Shown: positions 8,214-19,660, counted from the stretch's first letter. The stretch is 64,000 bases of DNA from Euryodendron excelsum (GCA_033060915.1 CM065388.1:26772501-26836500), one strand, 5' to 3'. The notes: generated by a model not told the origin, from the letters alone. Numbers and translations are program-made.

Positions 8214-9662
8214 GCTGGTGACTCCGCTGGGAACACTCAGAGGGTTAGGCCGTAGTCATGTCTCTTTACCCTTTACCCATGTAGAGTCTTCAATTAACTT
8301 TGTTCAATCCTATTCACTTTAAATTTTCAAAACCAAATTTTCAAAATTATTTTCAAAAAAAAAAAACATGCATTTATTCATATTATCTTGTATTATGTTT
8401 GTCATTCACATACTGACACTTGCATCTTTGTTTTGTAGGTACACATTTTGTTTAAATTTTATTAATTGCTTTACATGAATGTGATGTACAGGATGAATAG
8501 AAGTTGTTGGGCCCTTTCCTCCACTTTTAAAAATCACACACACACTGCATGTGCACTTGCATTCTGCATACTTGCATACCCTGATATGTCCTTTCTAGTT
8601 AGAAAGGGGGAACGGTATATTCGTTGTGGGCAAGATGCTGTGTCAGTTTCTTCGCCTAAGGCCTCTTGATGGTTCCCCCGCTCGGATCACCAACCGATCA
8701 TGGCACCACCTCGGGGAGTGGGCCTAGGTTTGAAGATCCGGGGACCGAGCCTTTTTAGGACGCATTAGTCAACCCTCAACCTCATACTCATATAGACACC
8801 ATGCATACCCGAACCTTTGCCGGATTTAGGACACGAGCACCGTTTTCAAAATCACGGAGGAAAGGGCGACTGCTTTTAATTTCATTTATACCTGTTTATT
8901 CCTGCTGTTATAATGCCTGTATTTATACTGTTATAATGCCTGTCTAACTGTTCATGCATGCATGTTTACTTCAATTGTACCTTCTCCCTTTATACTTTTT
9001 GCATATTCATGTTCATGCATTCAATATCCCATGTCCAGACAAGAGTTCCAAGTAACTCAAGTCACTGCATTCTCATGCATATGGTCAACCCATTGAGAGT
9101 GACACCAACGTTACTCTCCCTTGCATTAAACCTACCCAAACCCTAAGGGTTCCCGCGTAACCCTAAGGACTCATTGCATGCATCTCGATTCATTCCATAA
9201 GAGGGGCCCCAATCCCTCTATGCTCACGGAGATAGGGTTGCCAAGAAGACAAGGGGCAATCAATCAACAAGGTCTCTCAGCGACCTCCTCGACATCAAAT
9301 CCAAGGAAGGCGAATCCGAAGACTCAAGAGTAGTTTAGGGTTTCCTTTTGTAAAAGTAGATAGGTGGAAGTCCAAAGGAAAATGTTCCCCCACCCCCTAT
9401 TAAAATGTATTTCAATTCTATTGTATTTCAAACCCAGAATTTAATGTACTTCTTTATTTTTATGAATGAATGTATGAATGGCTGAAGGTTCCCACCTGAC
9501 GGTAAAGTGTTTGCATACAGGGGCAAACCCCCTATCTCCAAAACTGAGCCAATACATCATGTTTAGTCTCCCTCTCAAGCAAGGGAAACCCTAGGACATG
9601 CATTGCATAGATTTCTCCAGGAACCAAACTCTAATTTGTAACTGTTGTCGTCATTGTTATAG
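8214..9662 (+). other. Non-coding 5' leader of B
   Basis: A leader of about 1.45 kb between LTR and sense gene, highly similar to C (30115-31585) and E (51770-53160). Small frames inside are not conserved as protein. Plausible 3' splice sites are at 8439 (TTGTTTTGTAG) and at 9661-9662 (CATTGTTATAG), the latter directly upstream of the sense start codon. Packaging and dimerisation signals are expected here but not identified. Confidence 0.65.
8216..8233 (+). promoter_or_regulatory. Primer-binding site of B (tRNA-Arg type)
   Basis: It begins two bases after the LTR end. TGGTGACTCCGCTGGGAA differs at two positions from the C PBS, whose complement ends ...CAGCGGAGTCGCCA. I recall that as the 3' end of plant tRNA-Arg(ACG). 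tRNA-Arg priming is known for Ogre elements. Confidence 0.75.
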
Positions 9663-9665
9663 GTG

Positions 9666-10478
9666 ATGAGTACTAGTCCAACTTTCTCTAAAATAGTGAA
9701 GGCCATGGGTTACAAGCTTCAGGAAAACATACCATGGGGAAGCGGGAATGCAAGCAGGGACCCCCTATGCAACACACTTACCACAATCTCAGAAGGGACA
9801 ATTCTTGCCTTAAAGGAGCCCGAATACCAAAATCCTTCCGTCCTAACCCCGCATTCTTATCTCCCTGGCATGAACTTAACCATAGGAGCCTTACTAGACC
9901 CTTCCCCTTATCCCCTTATCCTTAATACGTTGTTCAAACCTAAACCCATGATCGCTATGGCTCGACCTGAACCTCAAACCAACAACCAAAGAAACACATG
10001 ACCTAAACTGCGTTTAGTCTTGCCAAAGAAGCCAAATGTGCCCACCATTCTACCTGTCCTCACCAACCCTTCAGGTGTAGCAATCCCTTTGCCCGTAAAC
10101 CCAAGGATAATTCTTCCCACCATAACCCAAGCACCAATACCCAGTCTTCATAACGTCCCATGGAATTACCCACCTGATAAGGGCATCGGAGAGCCCGTAA
10201 CAGAAGTAGGGGGAATGACTCAGTCAGGGCGCCTTTATACCTCTATTGAAGTGGAAAGAAAAAGGAAGGGTAAGGACAAAGAAGGAGAGTGCTCCAACCA
10301 GCCAACAGATTAGGAGATGTCAGAATTCACCAAAGCTTTAGGAAAGGTCGATTACGATATCATGGAACAGCTTAGGAAATCCCCAGCCCATATTTCGATG
10401 TTGGGTTTGCTGCTCACTTCTGAGGTGCACCGGAATGCTTTAATAAAGATCCTCAAGGATGCTCAAGGGAGTCAGTGA
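9666..10478 (+). pseudogene. Sense gene of B: fragment of the Ogre/Tat pre-protease linker
   Basis: One frame of about 270 codons starts at ATG 9666, four bases after a 3' splice-site-like AG. It is broken by TGA 9999-10001 and TAG 10311-10313 and ends at TGA 10476-10478. The N-terminal part (FSKIVKAMGYKLQ...) faintly recalls the G-patch-like MGY motif of Tat polyproteins. The middle has VPWNYPPDKGIGEPVTEVGG followed by MTQSGRLYTS. The end has a helical DIMEQLRKSPAHISMLGLLL segment. From memory, the WNY...GMTxSGRxY and LxxTPAxISLLSLL motifs are the linker just upstream of protease in Ogre/Tat polyproteins. Protease itself is absent, as is Gag. It faces the antisense gene tail to tail, 198 bp away. 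The function of such a stand-alone linker is unknown. Confidence 0.65.
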
Positions 10479-10676
10479 GTCAAAGAATCAAACGAAAGGG
10501 AGTTATTTTTCATTAAACTGCAATTCTCATTTAATTTTTTTTTTTTCCAAATTTGTTACTATACTAATCATGCAGGGAAATTATACCAAAAGCACGGGAA
10601 GTCGTGAATTCATAAGATAACAGAGGCATAACACTAAACAAAATATGTTTTTCTACAAATGCAGAAATCAGCAAAT

Positions 10677-12356
10677 CTAAGAGCGGAGGGCAAAAATATA
10701 TCGCTCCTTGTCGTCATCAGAGGAGGAATCAGCTATGCAGGGATCCACTGGCTCGCCAGTCACAGGATGAGCACTCGAAGAAGTACCAGCAGCAGAAGAC
10801 CCAGGCCGGCCTCGCTCATAGTCAGCACATCTAGCCAGAAGCATGTCCCTCTCTCGAGTAAGGGACTCTATAGCCTCCCGCAAGGACGGGCCATCCATCA
10901 CATCACCCTCCAGGGAAGGAGAACTGCCTAGAACGCCTCGTGGCCGCCTGCGGGCCCTCACAGCACCCGAAGGAGGGTCATCATGTGTCGATCTGGTTGC
11001 TGCTAATCGCTTCTCTAGTAAAACTACCTCAGCGTCTCTCATCCTCAATCGGTCATGCAATATCCATATCAGACGACGGTTCCCCCGTCTGTGGCGACGC
11101 CCCTGAACAATCATAGCAGTCAAGAAGTCGGTATACCCTACAGGAGGTAAAGGAGTCTCAATGAGAAGATCCCCGAGTCTACTAGGACCCAACACGTAGC
11201 GTCGAAGCCAGTAATGATAGGCCTCGGTCGCAGGGGGCATGTCAGAGAAGGGACCATCATCATCAACATGAGGAAGCAAAGATCTCCATATATCCATAAC
11301 TTTCTCCACCAATGCTCTAGGAATCGACGCCTCAAAGATAAGAGTAAACTCGGCTGTAGAAGCTAGAAAAGGGATATCCTGACTCCTACCAAGCTGTCGT
11401 AGAACCCGAATCCCGAAGAAAGGGGCAATGCCCTAGGAGCCTGCTAGGGGCATGAAGGCTCTCCCGGAAGGCCGAACTCTCAAGCAATACCTACCAACCA
11501 GCCCTGAATACCACCTGACTGTGCCCGACCTCATGCCCTGAAGATAGTTCGCCCAGGATGCAGCAGTCTGCGGGAATCTCCCCTCATCTGCCATGACAAC
11601 CTGAGATCTCGCCAGAGAATGTATATGATCGAGCTCAGGATACCACATGTGCTGAAACAAGGGTGTAACAAACAAATGACTAATCGCCCAGAGTTGGAAG
11701 AGAGTAGTGCACCCGCGGAAACGAGCGTCAAGGGACTGCTGGAATCTCGTAAGACTCACGAAGGTCTCCCCTACAATCATAGGAGCATAGGAATGCCCTG
11801 TACGGATCAAGGCGAGTGGTGCACAGAGTCGACAGTCCACTAAATCATCGTCTCGGGGGAACACCAAGAAGTTCAGCAGAAGCAAGGCTAAGGCAACCAT
11901 ATGAGAAATAGCCCAATCCTGGGAGGTGTGCCACTCACCTAAATGAACTTGCATACCCGTAGGGAACTCAAAACGGGAAAAGAGGAACTCTGCTGGAACA
12001 TAGGGAAACTGGGGCAAAGAAGAAGATGAAAGAACTGCGCGTCTGAATCCGAGCTGGGACGAAACCATTGTAATACAACCATCTGGAAAAAGGGGTCCCA
12101 CAATGTCAGCAGAAACATCTCGGAAGCCAAGAAGGAACCCATACTCGTGAGGAGTAGGGGTAAGCTCACACTCTCCAAAGCGGAAAAGAGACAAGTCCGG
12201 CTGCCAGAAAGGGATCACTGCCTCCATGAGTCCAGGAATAAGCCGCACTGATAAAAGCGAAGCCACCCGACCGAAGGACCGACGAAAGATATCCTGCTCA
12301 TCTGGAGGGTAACTACTGTGCCAGGCTCTCAGCCGACCCAAAACTCCATCTGCCAT
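10677..12356 (-). pseudogene. Antisense gene of B: DUF7745-like plant retroelement protein
   Basis: A 559-codon frame with a single internal TAG (plus-strand 11433-11435, codon 308) starts at ATG 12356, one base after a CAG 3' splice site. Residues about 36-75 read LIPGLMEAVIPFWQPDLSLF followed by RFGECELTPTPHEY, matching the pattern FWDP...FxFGxxELxPTxEEY that I recall for DUF7745. Further motifs (LLLNFLVFPRDDD; APMIVGETFVSL; RFRGCTTLFQLWAISH) fit the same family. A coiled coil (SLREAIESLTRERDMLLARC) and an acidic Ser-rich tail follow. Tat-lineage elements are known to carry antisense ORFs near the 3' LTR, and C has a different protein at this position. The biological role is unknown. Apart from one stop the frame is open, so decay is recent. 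Confidence 0.65.
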
Positions 12357-13663
12357 CCTGAAAAGGTAAGCCAAGGTAAGTGATGTTAATATACCATCCA
12401 TGCAGTTTAAATAACAGTAAAATAAAACAAACTAATAACACAAAACAAATAAAGGATTTCGCAATAACAAATCAAAAATAAAATTTTCACACGTCTTCAT
12501 TTTTCAACTCCAAATCACGTCTCAGGGGTTCTCTGCCTTTTCCTTCAAAAAGATTTTATTTCTAAAACTTTAACCAACTGTTTTCTTAATTTCTAAAAAT
12601 TTTGGCAGAGTTCCGTTTAAAAGTGGCCCCTACAATGCCCATAACATCAACACAAAACACGAAATATGCACCTTCCAACACTACAATCACATGACAATGG
12701 CACCCGTGCACACCCTCCAATTTTTCAAAATTTTCAAAACTCATGTTTTATTTTTCAAAAAAAAAAAATCAATGGTTTTCAAAAGGCTTCCAAAATTTTT
12801 CAAAATCACCTCAAATGTTTTCAAAATATTCCTACATTTTTCTAAATTTCAAACTTCAAAAATTTCATCAATTTCTTGAATTTGCTAATTTTTCTTAATT
12901 TTCTAAATATTTTTCTACTTTTCAAAAAATCAAAAATTCACCGAGTTTTCAAAAAATCACGAAACTTCATACGGTTGTCAAACACATTTTTCTAAGGTAC
13001 ATTGCACAAAAACATAGCCAAAAAACCTAATACCCATGCTTATAGGAACAAATTTCCTAGTCCTGCAGAAAACCCGCTTCGCATAATCATGAAAAATCAC
13101 TCAAATTCAATTAAACAACCATCAAAATGCAAAAACAACATCACCAAAGTGTTCAAAACATATCAAAACATCAATTTCCACTATTCACATGATTCAAACG
13201 AAGTTCTACACATCAAAATCAACAAAATTTGAAAACTCACCTGTTGGAAGTTCTCCAGCGAAATCTTCACTTCCGGCGACTTTTCCGACGACGTGGACTC
13301 CCTCCGGCAATCACCCGTGGTCCCCAAAGAGTGCTCCTTCAATGTCCAAGACGGATTCCTCGCAATGCCTCACAAATTTGCAAAAAACTCTTCAAATCCC
13401 GTGGGTGTTCGAACCAGAAATTTTCTGGTTTTTAGCCTTAGGCATGGCACCACTAGCAGAGGCGCCAGTTGGTTTTTACCAAAGGCGCCACTGCTAGTGG
13501 CGCCAGTTATAAATTCTGGGCAGTTTTGCCCTTTTTCCCGCCAAAACTTGTTTTCGAAGGCCTTTTTGGCCCGTTATCCGTTTTCGACCCCCGTTGTCGG
13601 AAGATTTTCAGTATCCGTCCCTCCGACTGCCTCGCGGTCAACATGGGACACTTACTCTTATCG
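12357..13663 (-). other. Antisense 5' UTR and promoter region of B, with an 883-bp intron
   Basis: On the minus strand a consensus donor CAG|GTGAGT (intron starts at 13240) and acceptor TTTTCAG|G (intron ends at 12358) define an intron wholly in the 5' UTR. Both sites occur in C at equivalent places (38367, 37490). The intron is AT-rich with many CAAAA/TTTTC stretches, and frames inside it are not credible genes. The antisense start site should lie between about 13250 and 13660. The region is nearly identical between B and C despite their different genes. Confidence 0.65.
13446..13504. promoter_or_regulatory. GGCGCC palindromes near the presumed antisense promoter
   Basis: 13484-13504 is GGCGCCACT-N3-AGTGGCGCC and 13446-13466 is a degenerate copy. 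They are the same type of palindrome as those upstream of the LTR TATA box. C has equivalents at about 38574-38635. They may set both sense and antisense transcription. Confidence 0.5.
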
Positions 13664-13705
13664 TTTTCTGTCTTTGACAAGCAAAGACAGAAAAAGAGGG
13701 GCAGC
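13664..13705 (+). promoter_or_regulatory. Polypurine tract of B with 13-bp hairpin
   Basis: TTTTCTGTCTTTG (13664-13676) is a perfect inverted repeat of CAAAGACAGAAAA (13682-13694) around a 5-nt loop. The PPT AGAAAAAGAGGGGCAGC ends at 13705, next to the LTR start, and its 5' end forms part of the stem. Identical in C. Confidence 0.8.
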
Positions 13706-16249
13706 TGTAAGCACCCCATTTTTGACCGCTCGGCAGTCTACACTCCGTCCAGACTTGTTTTCAAGTCATTGTAGACATATTCCTATCGAATCCAATCCTC
13801 TAGTCCAAATTCCGTCTTTCCATCGCTTCGCGGGCCTGTCAGGCCCAAATAGAGGCAAAATGACCAAAATGCCCTTAGGGGCATTGTTCTTTCTTATTCC
13901 AATTCCAATCCCTTTCTCGAGACAGTTTATTCCTCGAGACGGTCTGAGTAGCGAAACTACTCACAAAACCGTTAGAGTAGCGGAAGTACTCACAAAACCG
14001 TTAGAGTAGCGGAAATTCTCACAGAACCGTTAGAGTAGCGGAAGTACTCACAAAACCGTTAGAGTAGCGGAAGTACTCACCAAACCGTTAGAGTGGCGAA
14101 AACACTCAAAACCCAGGCACGTCTCTTCGGAGACGATAAGACCCCTTTCCAATCCCTCTCTCGAGACAGTTTATTCCTCGAGACGGTTCCAATCCAGGCA
14201 CGTCTCTTCGGAGACGATAAGACCCCTTTCCAATCCCTCTCTCGAGACAGTTTATTCCTCGAGACGATCCGAGTAGCAAAACCACTCATAAAACTGTTAG
14301 AGTAGCGGAAATACTCACAGAACCGTTAGAGTAGCGGAAATACTCATAAAACCGTTAGAGTAGCGGAAATACTCACAGAACCGTTAGAGTAGCGGAAATA
14401 CTCATAGAACCGTTAGAGTAGCGAAAATACTCACAAATCATCAACCCCGTCCGAGTAGCAGAAATACTCACAAATCATTAAACCCCGTCCGAGTAGTGGT
14501 AATACTCACAAATCATCAACCCCGTCCGAGTAGCGAAAATACTCACACCGTTAGAGTGGCGGAAACACTCAAAACCTAGGTCAACACCAGTGGCTGTTAG
14601 CCCACTTCGGAGGAAAAGGACCAAACTACCCTTAGGACCTTTTTCGAGACTTTCCGGTCAAGATGACCATTTTGCCCCTAGGCATCCGAACGCCCCGGGA
14701 ACCACACCGGCTCTGGTTATCAAACCGGTAATGACCCGAGAATACTTTTTATAGTATTCTCAACCTTCCTTTACCTTTCCGGATCATTCCGAGTCAGTTC
14801 CGGCCAACCCGGTACAAAATGACCATTTTGCCCCTAGAGGGCCGGTCTCCTTCTTCAACCACACCGGCTCTGGGTATCAAACCGGTAATAACCGGGAACA
14901 CTTTCTATAGTGTTCTCAACCTTCCTTTACCTTTCCAGACCATTCCGAGTCAGTTCCGGCAAACCCGGTGCAAAATGACCGTTTTGCCCCTAGTGGGCCG
15001 GTCTCCTTTTCCGACCACACCGGCTCTGGGAATCAAACCGGCAACCTCTGGGAACATTCTAAATAATGTTTCCAGATCCCAAGTCTAGTTCTGGGACAGT
15101 CCGAGTCTGTCCTGGCAGTTTTCCGGTCTAGTTGACCGCTTTGCCCCTAAAGGCTCGGTCAACCTTTCCGACACATCTTATCCTCACTTTTCAAGTCAAA
15201 TACCTCCAGGACACTATTTCAAGTGTTCCTGCTCCTTTACGGCCTTCCGGGTCATTCCCGGCTCCTTCAAATCATTCCCGAACTTTCCGGAGTCACTCCT
15301 AGTGAAGCCAGGCTAAAGTTTACATGGTAGTCACTAGGACAGGCGCCCAAATTTAGTCAAAGATACGTTGCTTGCCGACCTTAATTGTTTCCTAAATGGC
15401 TGGCGCCACTAGTAGTGGCGCCAAGCCAAAAAAATGGCCTGGCGCCACTGCAACAGGCGCCAGGCTTGTCTTCCCTCTATAAATACAGAGCCTCATTCAA
15501 CATGAAAAAGGTCTGAAAACTTAACCTAAAAACCCTATACTTCGATATACAGAGCTCGAGCACCTCCAAAACCCTAGCCTCCCTAGGTTTTCTAAACCCT
15601 AGCCACCCTACACAAACCCTAGCCTCCTATACACTCATACACTCCCCCATACACTCATACACTAGCATTCAACCACTCTCTGAAGACTTGAAGAACAGCC
15701 ATCCAAAGCTTGAAGACAATCCTTGAAGACTGAAGGTGAAGATCAAGACCGAAGACCGAAGACCGAAGACCGAAGACTGCACAGCGCGCAAAATAAACAA
15801 GAAATAAGGTAGGCTCCCTATTTAAATTTCCGCACTTCCCCCCTCTCTCTTCTCTCTCCAACCCACTTGGGTTTTCTCTATTTTAATCCCTCTCTATTTC
15901 AAAGACCAAAAAGGAGTTATTTTTCAAAAAGGGGCTAAATATTTTCCAAAGGTTGCCAAACAACCTGTTTTCCTAAAAAACCCTCTCTTGAGGATGTTTT
16001 CCAAAATTGTTTTTCAAAAACCTTAAGTGTAGTTTTCGGACTACGCTTAGTTTTTAGGTGACCTAACTCACCTTAATCCAGTTAGGTGGCGACTCCGAAT
16101 CTTTTTCTAATAGCCCTTTATTCAAATCTATTTTTCAATTCAAACCTAGTCGCACTCATTCTTCTAGGAGGGTGAGTTCTAACGAGAGAGTACAGCATTT
16201 TTCCCGCTTGTGGGAGTATTCCTCGAGTGCGAAAAATCTGGGCGCGGCA
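13706..16249 (+). repeat. 3' LTR of B (2.54 kb, internally deleted)
   Basis: It matches the 5' LTR from TGTAAGCACC through U3 and TATA box (15478-15485) to about 15890, then jumps to sequence equivalent to 7858 onward. That is a loss of about 2.7 kb covering the whole G-poor tract and the conserved U5 box. It has two 81-bp units instead of five. Outside these changes the two LTRs differ at only about two sites in the first 170 bp, suggesting modest age. Confidence 0.85.
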
Positions 16250-16254
16250 GTAAG
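16250..16254. repeat. Target-site duplication of element B, right copy (GTAAG)
   Basis: Identical to 2650-2654. Confidence 0.9.
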
Positions 16255-17795
16255 GATTTGGAAAGAGAGATTCTGGAAACCCTAGTTTTGGAAAATTATA
16301 GCTTTGACGTAGAAGAAAAAAGTTTTGGAAACGCGTATCGTTTGGATGTGAAAACAAGAGGTTTTGGAAACCTAGGTTTAGGGCAAAGTTTGATAACCAT
16401 GTTTTTGGAAAGAAAATGAGGGTTTCCTAATTGTGGGTTCTAGGGCTTGACTTGGGCTCTAAGGAATAGGTTTTTGGAAAGTGCGTTTTTGGAAACGAAG
16501 GTTTTCTAGAAGGGAATCCTAGGGAGGAGTTTTTGGAAAGTGAATTTGGAAAGAGTTTTTGGAAAGATTTTTGGAGAGGAGTTTTTGAAAAGTGTGTTTT
16601 TGGAAACATAGATTTTAGAAAAAAAAATCCTATAGGGGAATTTCTAGAAGGAAGATTTTGGGAAGAGAGTTTTTAGAAAGATTTTTAGAGAGCGTTTTTA
16701 GGGAGGTGAATGTAGGGAGTGTTTTTAGAAAGTGAATTTTGAGGAGAAAGAGTTTTTTGGAAAGGAGTTGAAAAAGGAAGATTTGAAAAATAGATTTTTG
16801 GAGGGAATTTTTGAAAACCACTTTGAAGAGGAGAGTTTTTAGGAAGTACGATGAAAAAGAAGATTTTTTAGGAAGAGATTTTTGAAGAGAGAGTTTTTAG
16901 AAGGTGTAAAAACATCTCACTTTCCTAAAGCGATTCTAACCATAAGAAAGCTAGAACCATTTTAAGAAAGTGGTTTTGAAAAATAATAAGATTTGAAAAT
17001 ATAGACCAAAAAAAGGTCACTTTTAATGTAACACTTTCCTAAAGCAACCCTAGCCATGGAAAGACTAAAATCACCCTAGAATTGTGGTTTTGAAAACAAG
17101 TTTTTGAAAAAGAGATTTTGACGCAATTTTGAAAACAAGTTTGAAAACGATTTGAAAAACAACTTTGAAAACGGTTTTTGGAAGATGCAAGATCATGAAA
17201 TCCATAATGCAATTTTGGGGTCGTGAACATACAAGGCTAAGGCTTCACCACATAATCAAGGGGGCCGGACCCACGTGGTCTCTGGTTAGACTAGAAGAAA
17301 ACCCCCGACACGGTGACTCTCCAATAGCCCAATCCTACACATGGACCGGGAATCCCCTTGTTTCAAGCATGCAAAGAAAAGGGGAGAAAGAGATAGGGGA
17401 TTAAAATAGAGAAAACCCAAGTGGGTTAGGAGAGAGGAGAGAGAGGGGGAAGTGTGAAAATTTAAATGGAGAACCTACCTTGTATCTTGTTTATTTTGCG
17501 CGCCTTGCTTGTCTTCAGTCTTCGGCCTTCGTCTTGATCTTTGTCTTCAATCTTCAAGAGTTGTCTTCAAGCTTTAGGTTGCAGCTCTTCAAGTCTTCAA
17601 AGGAGGGTTGAAGGCTAGTGTATGAGTGTATAGGGGTGTATAGGAGTGTATAGGAGGCTAGGGTTTAGTGTATGATGGCTAGGGTTTGGAAAACCTAGGG
17701 AAGCTAGGGTTTAGGAGGTGCTCGAGCTCTGTATATCGAATTATATGATTTTTAGGTTGAATTTTCGGATCCTCCTCATATTGAATAAGGCTCTG

Positions 17796-17803
17796 TATTT
17801 ATA
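17796..17803 (-). promoter_or_regulatory. TATA box of solo LTR A
   Basis: TATAAATA on the minus strand, homologous in context to the TATA boxes of B and C (flanks CTC and CAGAG). A degenerate GGCGCC palindrome cluster lies just upstream (17815-17885). If active it would transcribe leftward across the rest of A toward B and the env-like remnant. Confidence 0.6.
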
Positions 17804-18899
17804 GAGGTCGGACAAACCTGGCGCCTGTTGTAGTGGCGCTAGGACAAAATTGCTCTTGGCGCCACTAGGAGTGGCGCTAGGCCAATTCTTGGCTTGGCCA
17901 GTCAGTTAGGAAACTTTATAAATTGGCAAGCAACGTATCTTTGACTAGATTTGGACGCTTGTACTAGTGACTACCATGCAATTTTTAGCTTGGCTTCACT
18001 AGGAGTGGCTTTGGAAAGTCCGAGAATGATCTAAAGGAGTTGGGAATGACCCGGAAGGCCAAAAAGGAGCAGGAACACTTAAAATAGTGTCCTAGAGGTA
18101 TTTGACCTGAGAAATAAGGATAAGATGTGTCGGAAAGGTTGACCGGGCCTTTAGGGGCAAAACTGTCAATCAGACCGGGAAACTGCCGGGACAAACTCGA
18201 ACCGTCCCAAAAGAGGACTTGGGATCTGGAAACATTATTTAAAATGTTCCCAGAGGTTTCCGGTTTGATTTCTAGAGCCGGCGTGGTCGAAAAAGGAGAC
18301 TGGCCCACCAGGGGCAAAACAGTCATTTTGTACCGGGTTGGCCGGAACTGACTCGGAATGATCCGGAAAGGTAAAGGAAGGTTGAAAATACTATAAAAAG
18401 TAGTTTCAAAAGGTTACCGGTTTGATACCCAGAGCCGGTGTGGTCGAAAAAGGAGACCTGCCCACTAGGGGCAAAACGGTCATTTTGTATCGGGTTGGGT
18501 GGAACTGACTCGGAATGATCCGAAAAGGTAAAGGAAGGTTGAGAATACTATAAAAAGTATTCTCAGGAGGTTACCTGTTTGATACCCAGAGCCGGTGTGG
18601 TTCCTGGGGCATTCGGATGCCTAGGGGCAAAATGGTCATCTTGACCGAAAAGTTTCGAAAAAGGTCCAAAGGATAGTTTGGTCATTTTTCACCAAAGTGG
18701 GTTAACAGACACTGGTGTTGACCTGGGTTTTGAGTGTTTCCGCCATTCTAACGGCGGTTGTCGTGACACAGGGGTTTGTTGCCAATTCCCCATATCGACC
18801 TATTTGTGAGTATTTCCGCTACTCTAACGGTTTTGTGAGTAGTTTCGCTACACGGACCGTCTCGAGGAATAAACTATCTCGAGAGAGGGATTGGAAAGG

Positions 18900-19470
18900 G
18901 GACTTATCATCTTCGAAGAGACGTGCCTGAATTGGAACCGTCTCTAGGAATAAACTGTCTCGAGAGTGGGATTGGAAAGGGGACTTATCATCTTCGAAGA
19001 GACGTGCCTGGATTGGAACCGTCTCGAGGAATAAACTATCTCGAGAGAGGGATTGGAAAGGGGTCTTACCGTCTCCGAAGAGACGTGGCTGGATTGGAAC
19101 CGTCTCGAGGAATAAACTATCCTAAGAGAGGGATTGGAAAGGGGACTTATCATCTCCGAAGAGACGTGCCTGGATTGGAACCGTCTCGAGGAATAAACTG
19201 TCTTGAGAGAGGGATTAGAAAGGGGTCTTACCGTCTCCGAGGAGACGTGCCTGGATTAGAACCGTCTCGAGGAATAAACTGTCTCGAGAGTGGGATTGGA
19301 AAGGGGTCTTACCGTCTCCGAAGAGACGCGCCTGGATTGGAACCGTCTCGAGGAACAAACTGTCCCGAGAGAGGGATTGGAAAGGGGACTTACCGTCTCC
19401 GAAGAGACGTGCCTGGGTTGGAACTGTCTCGAGGAATAAACTGTCTCGAGAGAGGGATTGGAATCGGAAA
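18900..19470 (-). repeat. Seven-copy 81-bp tandem repeat in LTR A
   Basis: The unit carries CGTCTC-TTCG-GAGACG (in variant forms) and paired CTCGAG palindromes. Units recur every 81 bp from about 18916. Because 81 is 27 codons, long open frames appear on both strands; I treat these as artefacts. The same array has five units in the B 5' LTR and two in the B 3' LTR and both C LTRs. Confidence 0.85.
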
Positions 19471-19660
19471 GGAAAGGACAATGCCCCTAAGGGCATTTTG
19501 GTCATTTTGCCTCTATTTGGGCCTGACAGGCCCGCGAAGCGATGGAAAGACAGGATTTGGACCTAGAGAATTGGTTTCGATAGGAATATGCCCATAATGA
19601 CTTGAACACAAGTCTGGACGGAGTGTAGACTACCAAGCGGTCAAAAATGGGGTGCTTATA

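Larger units (their letters stand above)
2655..16249 (+). mobile_element. Element B: non-autonomous Ogre-like Ty3/gypsy retrotransposon with antisense DUF7745-like gene
   Basis: A complete element of 13.6 kb: 5' LTR 2655-8213, PBS 8216-8233, leader to 9662, sense gene remnant 9666-10478, antisense gene 10677-12356 with 5'-UTR intron, PPT and 3' LTR 13706-16249, flanked by TSD GTAAG. No protease, RT, RNase H or integrase sequence is present, and the 5.5-kb internal region has no room for one, so it must have moved with proteins from a related element. The 3' LTR carries an internal deletion of about 2.7 kb. It inserted into solo LTR A of the same family. Confidence 0.9.
16250..19660 (-). mobile_element. 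Ogre-like solo LTR A, second segment (U5 to U3 start)
   Basis: A resumes exactly after B; 16250-16254 is the second copy of the B TSD. Read on the minus strand it contains the rest of the G-poor tract, the AAG|GTAGG donor-like site (near 17475), a TATA box (17796-17803), palindrome remnants, hairpin modules (about 18020-18640), a short hairpin array (about 18730-18860) and seven units of the 81-bp repeat (about 18900-19470). The LTR start reads TATAAGCACC where the others have TGTAAGCACC, a change in the terminal dinucleotide. Confidence 0.9.

Noticed and set aside
8466..9146. Small leader frames as upstream genes
   Set aside because: Similar frames in C and E differ by frame and length; the nucleotide sequence is conserved better than any peptide.
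13293..14009. 238-codon plus-strand frame across the 3' LTR start of B
   Set aside because: It runs from antisense UTR across the PPT into the LTR, has no recognisable domain, and the equivalent region of C is broken differently.
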